From Symbioplanes lichenis (GTDB lineage Bacteria > Actinomycetota > Actinomycetes > Mycobacteriales > Micromonosporaceae), in the NCBI RefSeq assembly GCF_030709675.1, contig NZ_JAUZQD010000016.1, positions 1-64,000 of the forward strand: 64,000 nt of DNA. The letters are read 5' to 3'. Positions 57,301 through 64,000 of the stretch are shown here, piece by piece. Each line of letters starts with the position of its first letter. Position 1 is the first letter of the stretch. The notes beneath the pieces are model-generated. The model saw only the letters and a program-made list of their open reading frames with translations, was not told the origin of the DNA and ran no database searches. Position numbers and translations under genes: made by a program.

Positions 57301-58086
57301 ATGACGACAACAGCCGGCCGTACGATCGCCGCCCTGCGCAGCGAGCACGACGCCCTGGTGGCCACCACCGAGGCCCTCACCCCCGAGCAGATCACCGGAC
57401 CGTCCGGCGCCACCGAGTGGACCGTCGCCGACGTGCTCTCCCACCTCGGCAGCGGCGCCGAGATCCAGCTCGCCGGTCTCCGCGCCGCCCTCGGCGAGGC
57501 CGAGACGCCGGGCCCCGACTTCAACCAGAGCGTCTGGGACCGCTGGAACGCCCTGAGCCCCCAGGAGCAGGCCACCGGCTGGCAGGAGTCGAACGCCGCC
57601 CTGGTCGCCGCGTTCGAGGCGATCCCCGAGAGCCGCCACGACGAGCTCAAGGTGACCACCTTCCTGCCCGAGCCGGTCCCGCTGGCCTCCTTCGCCGGCC
57701 TGCGGCTGAGCGAGGTCGCCCCGCACGGCTGGGACGTCCGCGCCGGCCTCGACCCGGCCGCCGCCCTCGCCGAGCCCGCCACCACCCTGCTGGCCGAGCA
57801 CCTGAGCGGCGGGCTGGGCTTCCTGCTGGGCTTCATCGGCAAGCCCGCCGAAGCCGGCGAGCCGGCCGTGGTCGCCGTGGCCGGCACGCCCTACAGCATC
57901 GTCCTCGCCGACCGGGCCGCCCTCGCCACCGACGCCCCGGCGCCCACCGCGACCTTCACCGGGCCGCTGGAGTCCGCGCTCCGGCTGCTCTACGGCCGGC
58001 TCGCCGCGCGGTACACGCCGGCCGGCGTCGAGGTGACCGGCAACGTCACCCTCGACCAGCTGCGGGCCGCCTTCCCGGGTTTCTGA
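57301..58086 (+). CDS. Maleylpyruvate-isomerase-family mycothiol-dependent protein
   Basis: 261 residues. The N-terminal DinB-like helical bundle has ALRSEHDALVATTEALTPEQ, GATEWTVADVLSHLGSGAEI, LSEVAPHGWDVRAGLDPA and ends with an SCP2-like domain carrying VTGNVTLDQLRAAFPGF. This family uses mycothiol, the actinobacterial thiol, as cofactor; the His in SHLG and HGWDVR are metal-ligand candidates. The exact reaction is unknown. A perfect 12-bp hairpin follows its stop. Confidence 0.9.
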   Translation: MTTTAGRTIAALRSEHDALVATTEALTPEQITGPSGATEWTVADVLSHLGSGAEIQLAGLRAALGEAETPGPDFNQSVWDRWNALSPQEQATGWQESNAALVAAFEAIPESRHDELKVTTFLPEPVPLASFAGLRLSEVAPHGWDVRAGLDPAAALAEPATTLLAEHLSGGLGFLLGFIGKPAEAGEPAVVAVAGTPYSIVLADRAALATDAPAPTATFTGPLESALRLLYGRLAARYTPAGVEVTGNVTLDQLRAAFPGF

Positions 58087-58095
58087 CGCAGCCGC

Positions 58096-58123
58096 GATCC
58101 GCGCCCGACGACGGGCGCGGATC
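58096..58123. terminator. 12-bp bidirectional hairpin terminator
   Basis: GATCCGCGCCCG-ACGA-CGGGCGCGGATC is a perfect stem with a 4-base loop between the isomerase-like gene (+) and the VOC gene (-). Its right arm overlaps the VOC stop codon. It could stop both transcripts. Confidence 0.75.
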
Positions 58124-58583
58124 AGCCCGCGTGGGCGGCGTTCACCTGCAGGATCCAGGTGACACCGAAGCGGTCGGTGAGCATCCCGAAGCCGGGGCTG
58201 AACGGCGACGGGCCGAACTTCTCCACGATCTCGGCGCCGTCGGCGAGCTTGTCCCACAGCGCGCTGATCTCCTCGGCGGACTCCCCGCCCACGGCGACGA
58301 AGAACCGCTCGCCGGTCAGCGTCATGCCGTGCTCCCGGGTCGTGGGCGTCAGCGGGGCCGCCGGGACAGCGTGCGCCGGGACGTCGTACGCCAGGATGGT
58401 GAAGCCGTTGTCCGCGGTGACCTGGCCGAAGACGATCTGGTCGGCGCCGGGCTGGTCCTTCGGCAGGCCGAAGTCGCTGTAGGCGACGAGCGTGAGGTGG
58501 CCGCCGAACACGGACCGGTAGAACTCCAGCGCCGCCCGGGCCTCGCCGCGGAAGTTCAGGTGGGTGTTGATGGTGATCGCCAT
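58122..58583 (-). CDS. PhnB-like VOC family protein
   Basis: 153 residues. The sequence ITINTHLNFRGEARAALEFYRSVFGGHLTL at the start, then IVFGQVTADNGFTILAYDVP, RFFVAVGGESAEEISALWDKL and the ending FGMLTDRFGVTWILQVN is typical of the 3-demethylubiquinone-methyltransferase-like/PhnB VOC group, whose function is unproven. ATG 58583 is chosen over the upstream start because the family begins here and the preceding residues are not conserved in character. It converges on the isomerase-like gene. Confidence 0.9.
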   Translation of the reverse strand: MAITINTHLNFRGEARAALEFYRSVFGGHLTLVAYSDFGLPKDQPGADQIVFGQVTADNGFTILAYDVPAHAVPAAPLTPTTREHGMTLTGERFFVAVGGESAEEISALWDKLADGAEIVEKFGPSPFSPGFGMLTDRFGVTWILQVNAAHAG

Positions 58584-58788
58584 GGTGCTGACTCCTTGTG
58601 CTCTCGGTTGCTGAGGCAAGGTTCGCAGCCATAGGTGCCAGGAAGTGTCACCTACTCCACGTGGGTTGCATCGACCGGCCGATTGTGAGACATCTCCGGA
58701 TCAGCGGGCGCTTCACAGGTTCCTGACAACCTTCTCATCAGACTTCACCCCGACTCCGCGCCCGGGCGGAGCCGGAGGTGATGAAGGA

Positions 58789-59586
58789 ATGACGCAACAA
58801 CTCTGGTCCGGCGGCCGGCGGGCGCTCCTCACTCTGGGCGGGCTCACTGTGGTCAGCGCGTGCGCCGGGACGCCCCCGAAGCCGACCGGCTCGGCCCCGG
58901 CCCCGGCGACGCCGCCACCCTCACCGGTGCCGTCGGTGCCGCCGCCGTCACCCACACCGGCCGGGCTGCCGCCCATCGCGGTCCAGAGCAAGCCGCTGTA
59001 CGTCGTACCGGCCGCCGCGGTGCCGAAGGGCGCGAAGGCCGTGGCGCTCACCTTCGACGACGGGCCCGACCCCGCGTACACGCCCCAGGTGCTCCACATC
59101 CTGCGGAAGCACCACATCAAGGCCACGTTCTTCGTGATCGGGCAGCAGGCGCACGACTTCCCCGATCTCGTCAAGTCCATCGCCGGCGAGGGACATGCCG
59201 TCGGTACGCACACCTGGTCCCACCAAGACGTCAGCCGGATGCCCGCCGGACGCGCCCGGACCGAGATCGGTCGTGCCGTGGACACCGTCGCCGCGACGCT
59301 CGGACCCATCCCGCATCTCTTCCGGGCGCCGTACGGAAGCTGGTCGCCCACGGCGTTCAAAGTGTGCGCGGCGCTCGGCCAGACCTCGGTCGCCTGGGAC
59401 GTCGACCCGCGCGACTGGGACAACCCGGGCTCCGACCGGATCCGCTCGCGGGTCCTGCACCAGGTGGGCCATCGGTCCATAGTGCTCAACCACGACGGCG
59501 GCGGCGACCGGTCGCAGACCGTACGGGCGTTGCGGAACTACCTTCCCGTCCTGATCGATCGCGGCTACCGTTTCGTGGGGGTGTGA
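58789..59586 (+). CDS. Polysaccharide deacetylase (NodB-type CE4) lipoprotein
   Basis: 265 residues. A lipoprotein signal (RRALLTLGGLTVVSAC, Cys25) and Pro-rich linker precede a NodB fold: TFDDGPD (Asp90/91), metal ligands His141 and His145 in GTHTWSH, APYGSW and VAWDVDPRDW, ending LNHDGGGDRSQT. It should remove acetyl groups from peptidoglycan or chitin-like sugars at the cell surface. ATG 58789 follows GGAGGTGA. It is three bases upstream of the LCP gene, so the two are probably one operon. Confidence 0.92.
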   Translation: MTQQLWSGGRRALLTLGGLTVVSACAGTPPKPTGSAPAPATPPPSPVPSVPPPSPTPAGLPPIAVQSKPLYVVPAAAVPKGAKAVALTFDDGPDPAYTPQVLHILRKHHIKATFFVIGQQAHDFPDLVKSIAGEGHAVGTHTWSHQDVSRMPAGRARTEIGRAVDTVAATLGPIPHLFRAPYGSWSPTAFKVCAALGQTSVAWDVDPRDWDNPGSDRIRSRVLHQVGHRSIVLNHDGGGDRSQTVRALRNYLPVLIDRGYRFVGV

Positions 59587-59589
59587 GCG

Positions 59590-60669
59590 ATGGCCAAGTC
59601 TCGTCGTCTGCGGATCGTGCTCGGCGTCACGCTCGCCCTGTGCGTCGCCGGATCGGCCGCCGCGGTCGTCGGCACCCGGCTGCTCTCGCATCGCTACGAC
59701 GATGCGGTCACCCGCGCCGACCTGTTGCCCGCCGCGCTTCCGGCATCCCCGGGCCCCAGCAGCCCGGCCGAGCCGCCTAAGGTGAGCGGCCCGATGAACC
59801 TGCTGATCGTCGGCTCCGACAGCCGCGCCAAGGACGATCCGGGCGCCGGGCGCAGCGACGTCGTCATCCTCGTCCACATTCCGAAGTCCACGGACAAGGC
59901 GTACGTGATCTCGATCCCCCGTGACACGTACGTGCCGATCGCCACCGCCGACGGCGGCCGGGGCGCACGCAACAAGATCAACGCGGCGTACGCCTGGGGC
60001 GGCGTGCCACGGCTCGTGCGAACCCTGAACCAGTACGGTGACATCAAGATCGACTGGCCGGTGCTCGTGGACTTCACCGGCATCCGCAAGCTCACCGACC
60101 TGGTCGGCGGCGTCGACGTCACCATCGACAAGCCGACCGTCGACACCTACCGTTTCCTGCCCGACGACAGCCCGTACCCGTCGGCGCCCTGCACCGACCC
60201 GCAGGGCCGCTCGCGCCGCTGCGTCGCCTTCGCGGCCGGCAAGCAGCACCTCGACGGCCAGCTGGCCCTCTATTACGTACGTCAGCGGCGGGGCCTGCCC
60301 AACGACGACATCGACCGGTCCCAGCGGCACCAGCAGTACCTGCGGGCCCTGGCCGAGAAGATCGCCGCCCGGAACATGCTCACCGACCCGCGCGGCCTGG
60401 ACCGGCTGGTCCGTACCGCGGCCGGCATGCTCACGGTGGACCGTCACATGCCGGTGCAACGCCTGGCGTTCACGCTGCGCGGCCTGCGGGCGGAGGACAT
60501 GACCTTCATGACCCTGCCCATCGCGGAGAACCGGGACGTCCCCGGCGTGGGCTCGGTGATGGTGCCCGACGCCTCCCGCTCCCGCGATCTGTTCGCCGCG
60601 ATCCGCGAGGACAAGCTCGACGATTACGTACGCGACAACCCGCCCAACGACGTGCGGCACGGCCGCTGA
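59590..60669 (+). CDS. LytR-CpsA-Psr (LCP) family cell-wall glycopolymer ligase
   Basis: 359 residues. A single N-terminal membrane helix (LRIVLGVTLALCVAGSAAAVVG) is followed by the LCP catalytic domain: NLLIVGSDSR, GRSDVVILVHI, ISIPRDTYV (the PRDxxV motif), KINAAYAWGG, IDWPVLVDFTG, GGVDVTI and YYVRQRRGLPNDDIDRSQRHQQYL. LCP enzymes attach teichoic acids, arabinogalactan or capsules from polyprenyl carriers to peptidoglycan. With the deacetylase gene it forms a small cell-wall finishing operon. Confidence 0.94.
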   Translation: MAKSRRLRIVLGVTLALCVAGSAAAVVGTRLLSHRYDDAVTRADLLPAALPASPGPSSPAEPPKVSGPMNLLIVGSDSRAKDDPGAGRSDVVILVHIPKSTDKAYVISIPRDTYVPIATADGGRGARNKINAAYAWGGVPRLVRTLNQYGDIKIDWPVLVDFTGIRKLTDLVGGVDVTIDKPTVDTYRFLPDDSPYPSAPCTDPQGRSRRCVAFAAGKQHLDGQLALYYVRQRRGLPNDDIDRSQRHQQYLRALAEKIAARNMLTDPRGLDRLVRTAAGMLTVDRHMPVQRLAFTLRGLRAEDMTFMTLPIAENRDVPGVGSVMVPDASRSRDLFAAIREDKLDDYVRDNPPNDVRHGR

Positions 60670-60687
60670 AGCGTCGGCTTCAGCGGC
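60662..60687. terminator. 11-bp bidirectional hairpin containing both stop codons
   Basis: GCCGCTGAAGC-GTCG-GCTTCAGCGGC is a perfect stem. The LCP stop TGA (60667-60669) lies in the left arm and the methyltransferase stop (60680-60682, minus strand) in the right arm, symmetric about the loop. It should end both converging transcripts. Confidence 0.75.
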
Positions 60688-61341
60688 GGCCGGTGATCAG
60701 ATACTGCATCTGGACCTCGTGGCCGGGGGCGACACCGTGGTCCCGGTCGAGCTCGAGCACCTCGGTCAGCGGCGTGACGGTGACGTCGCGCAGGCCCGCG
60801 TCGCGGAGCACGGCGGCGGTCTGCTCGATCGAGGTCGCCTTGGCCAGCGGCAGCGCGGCGTGGATCCGCTCGTCGTAGAAGCTGCTGTCCTGCCCGTTGC
60901 CGAACCAGACGCTGTCGGCCACGGCGATCGTGCCGCCCGGGCGCAGCAGCCGGATCCAGTTGGCCACGGCGACGTCCGGCTCGCGCAGCGTCCACATCAC
61001 ATAGCGGTTGACCACGGCGTCGAAGCTCGCGGGCGGGAAGTCGGGGCTGACGGCGTCGCCGCGCAGGAACACCGCCGGGCCACCGTGCTCTCGGGCCCGG
61101 TCGAGCATGCCCTCGGCCAGGTCGATGCCGGTGACGCGGTGGCCGAGGCCCGCGATGACGTTCGCCACCTGCCCGCTGCCGGTGCCGACGTCGAGGATGT
61201 CGGCCGAGCCGGCGGGCAGCGCCGCAGCCCACACCTTGGACCAGATCTGCCGGTCGAGCTCGACCCGTTCCGGGCGCTGCTGGTAGTCGTCGTAGGCCGG
61301 CGCGCGCCCGGTCCAGTACTGGTTGATGCGGTCCTGAACGC

Positions 61342-61345
<4 letters not shown>
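60680..61345 (-). CDS. Class I SAM-dependent methyltransferase at the end of the ABC operon
   Basis: 221 residues. The UbiE/Methyltransf_11-like core shows ILDVGTGSGQVANVIAGLGHRVTGIDLAEGMLDRAREHGG and FDAVVNRYVMWTLREPDVAVANWIRLLRPGGTIAVADS. It starts with QDRINQYWTGRAPAYDDYQQRPE, a pattern seen in methyltransferases placed beside siderophore or cobalamin transporters. ATG 61345 overlaps the stop of the ABC ATPase (ATGA), so it is made with the importer. The substrate is unknown; it may modify the imported ligand. Confidence 0.85.
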
Positions 61346-62105
<760 letters not shown>

Positions 62106-62109
<4 letters not shown>

Positions 62110-63044
62110 TGGCCGAACCGCTGCACGATGCGCTCGAGACCGGTGACCGCCAGCGGGCTCGGCGGCTCGGTGAAGTTGAACAACTGCGGCATCACGTCGC
62201 CGTTCTTGACGGCGGTGAGGTTCTCCGCGCCCGGCAGCCCGGTGACGGCCTGCTCGACGGCCTTCGGGTCGCCGTCGCTGTAGAGCAGGATGAGGATGTC
62301 GGGGTTGCGCCCGAGAAGCTCCTCGGTGGTCACCTCGAAGACGCGCTCTTCGGTGTCGGCGAACACATTGGTCAGCCCGGCGGCCTTCAGCTGCGGGTCG
62401 GCCATGCTCTGATTCCCGTACGCGTACGTGACGCCCCCGCCGACCGTCGGATAGAGCACCGCGGCCGTCTTGCCGATCTTCGCCGTGATCGTCGACACGC
62501 GCTGCTTGAGTGCGTCGATCGCCGCCGTGGCCTGCTCGCCCCGGCTGAACACCTTGCCGTACATGGTCATCTGGGCGTAGATGTCGTCGAACGTGGGCTT
62601 GGCGCCGGTCGTGTCGCACAGCGCCGGCTCCTCCAGCAGCGGGATGTCGACGGCCGACAGGGTGTCGCGCGAGAGGTTGTCGACCTCCCCGAGCACCAGG
62701 TCGGGCTGCTGGCTGATCACGACCTCCTTGGAGATCTGCAGATGCCCGCGGGTGTCGGTCTTGTCGGTGAGCAGCGGCACCTTGTCCAGCTCGGCAAGCG
62801 TCGCGGCGTCGTAATAGTCCTTCGGGTACTGGCCGGCGCGCGCGGTCACGCGGTCCATGACCCCCAGATCGTGCAGGTACGGCACCGCGGCGCTCTTGAG
62901 CATGACGATGCGCTGCGGCGCCTTCTCGAACGTCACTTCGGCGCCGCAATTGGTCACAGTCACCGGTTCCGTCTGCGCAGCGGCGGTCTCGCCTCCGCCA
63001 CAGCCGGCCACGAGCAATACCATGGCGAGGAACGCCTTCTTCAT
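62106..63044 (-). CDS. Periplasmic-binding-type lipoprotein of the FecBCD importer
   Basis: 312 residues. Lipobox LLVAGC gives Cys15. The mature protein has the TroA/BtuF fold start VTVTNCGAEVTFEKAPQRIVMLKSAAVPYLHDLGVMDRVTARAG, with ISQQPDLVLGEVDNL and RNPDILILLYSDGD. The family binds iron chelates, haem or vitamin B12; the sequence does not settle the ligand. ATG 63044 overlaps the stop of the permease gene (TGATG). It is the second gene of the visible operon. Confidence 0.92.
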
Positions 63045-64000
63045 CACTGTCCTCCGGAGCTTCCGTGCAGGCGGCGGATCAAAATCAACAGGAAGGGCGC
63101 CCCGAGCAGGGACGTGATGATGCCGATCGGGATCTCCTGCGGCGCAAGCAGCACCCGGGCGATGACGTCGGCCCAGACCAGCAGGATCGCGCCGAGCAGC
63201 GCCGCGACCGGGACCACGCGCACGTGGGCCGAGCCGACCATGCGCCGGGCCAGGTGCGGCACGACCAGCCCGACGAAGCCGATGCTGCCCGAGGCGGAGA
63301 CCAGCACGCCCACGCAGAGCGAGACGAGCACCAGCAGCCGCATGCGGAACCGGTCGGGCGAGACGCCCAGCGTGTGCGCGGTCTCGTCGCCGATCGACAG
63401 CGCGTCCAGGCGGCGGCCGCCGAAGGTCAGCAACGCAATGGTCGCCACGACGATGACCGCGACCACGGCCAGGGGCGCGTCCCAGCGGGCCAGGCCCAGC
63501 GAGCCGAGCAGCCAGAACATCACCGACCGGGCGCCCTCGGCCGAGCCGGACGCGAAGATGAGGAAGCTGGTCGCCGCGTAGAGCGCGTAGCCGACGGCCA
63601 CCCCGGACAGCAGCATGCGCATGGAGGTCACCCGGCCGCCGCTGCGCGCGATCAGGAACACCAGCAGCGACGCGACCAGCGCCCCGAGGAACGCGCTGAA
63701 CGGCAGGGCGTGCTCCCCGAACCCGGCGCCGAAGCCGAACAGGATCGCCGCGGCGGCCCCGCTCGAGGCGCCGGAGTTGATGCCCAGCAGGTAGGGGTCG
63801 GCCAGGACGTTGCGGACCATCGCCTGCAGCGCCACGCCGCAGATGGCTAGCCCGGCCCCCACGAGTACGCCCAGCAGCACGCGCGGCAGCCGCACCTTCC
63901 ACACGATCGCGTCCTGCGGGAGGTCCCACGTCACCTCGCCCGGCCAGCCGGTGACGTGGTGGGCGATGACTTGCGCCACGGTCGCCGGCGCGATGCCCAC
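63044..64000 (-). CDS. FecCD-family permease (partial, runs off the window)
   Basis: 318 residues are visible. Nine or so hydrophobic helices include VLLGVLVGAGLAICGVALQAMVRNVLADPYLLGINSGASSGAA, the FecCD hallmark, and GFVGLVVPHLARRMVG, the coupling loop. The frame begins with a possible GTG at the very edge, but complete family members have another N-terminal helix of about 30 residues, so the true start is probably beyond the window. Confidence 0.93.
   Translation of the reverse strand: MGIAPATVAQVIAHHVTGWPGEVTWDLPQDAIVWKVRLPRVLLGVLVGAGLAICGVALQAMVRNVLADPYLLGINSGASSGAAAAILFGFGAGFGEHALPFSAFLGALVASLLVFLIARSGGRVTSMRMLLSGVAVGYALYAATSFLIFASGSAEGARSVMFWLLGSLGLARWDAPLAVVAVIVVATIALLTFGGRRLDALSIGDETAHTLGVSPDRFRMRLLVLVSLCVGVLVSASGSIGFVGLVVPHLARRMVGSAHVRVVPVAALLGAILLVWADVIARVLLAPQEIPIGIITSLLGAPFLLILIRRLHGSSGGQ

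Overview
The window is one stretch of a high-GC Gram-positive chromosome. Coding sequence has a strongly G/C-biased third codon position, and GTG/TTG starts and ATGA/GTGA start-stop overlaps are common. A mycothiol-dependent isomerase-type protein, ESX-type small proteins, many Pro-rich secreted proteins, LAL-type LuxR and NB-ARC-like regulators and TANNNT -10 boxes at leaderless starts point to an actinomycete, most likely Micromonosporaceae (Actinoplanes-like). That placement is inference. There is no rRNA, insertion sequence, prophage or CRISPR array; one tRNA is present.

Layout. 1-1174: end of a Pro/Arg-rich partial gene, a small acidic protein and a 54-bp tandem repeat array. 1175-6297 (-): a tightly coupled five-gene operon matching the Salmonella STM4011-STM4015 families (two radical SAM enzymes, an alkaline-phosphatase-fold hydrolase, an ATP-grasp enzyme, a leucine-rich-repeat protein); its product is unknown. 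6396-9858 (+): a palindromic operator, membrane protein, TetR regulator, beta-hydroxyacid dehydrogenase-like enzyme and FAD amine-oxidase-like enzyme. 10000-12209: small proteins, a CAU tRNA and a mini ESX-type set (YbaB-like, EspC-like, WXG100). 12238-14860 (-): a DUF4132 (YehI/MolR-type) gene broken by an in-frame amber codon, with its small partner. 15254-21173 (+): a three-gene NTPase cassette (XRE-STAND ATPase, winged-helix protein, double P-loop HerA-like ATPase), the best candidate for an undescribed conflict or DNA-translocating system.

21170-33891: a large secreted subtilase with Kelch repeats, an orphan winged-helix regulator, GDSL esterase, lipase, DUF574 methyltransferase, an ABC-2 exporter with a LolA-like lipid-binding protein, and small secreted or anchored proteins. 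34261-38297: a beta-lactamase-fold protein coupled to its zinc-finger/HTH partner, then a frameshifted NB-ARC/TPR ATPase. 38349-43995: VOC protein, methyltransferase, LAL regulator, ECF sigma factor and its membrane partner.

44014-52408: a beta-mannan utilisation locus with a ROK repressor and an HTH-less LacI-type sensor transcribed back to back from overlapping leaderless promoters, an ABC sugar importer (lipoprotein plus two permeases, no ATPase), a GH2 beta-mannosidase and a secreted GH26 mannanase: secreted mannanase, oligosaccharide import, then intracellular cleavage. 52360-57227 (-): a PLP decarboxylase operon ending in a tiny gene whose ribosome site is complementary to its own coding region, a DUF1932 dehydrogenase, an AbfB-domain anchored protein and a methyltransferase. 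57301-60669: mycothiol-dependent isomerase-like protein, VOC protein, polysaccharide deacetylase and LCP cell-wall ligase. 60680-64000 (-): a FecBCD-type metal/siderophore/cobalamin importer coupled to a methyltransferase, running off the window.
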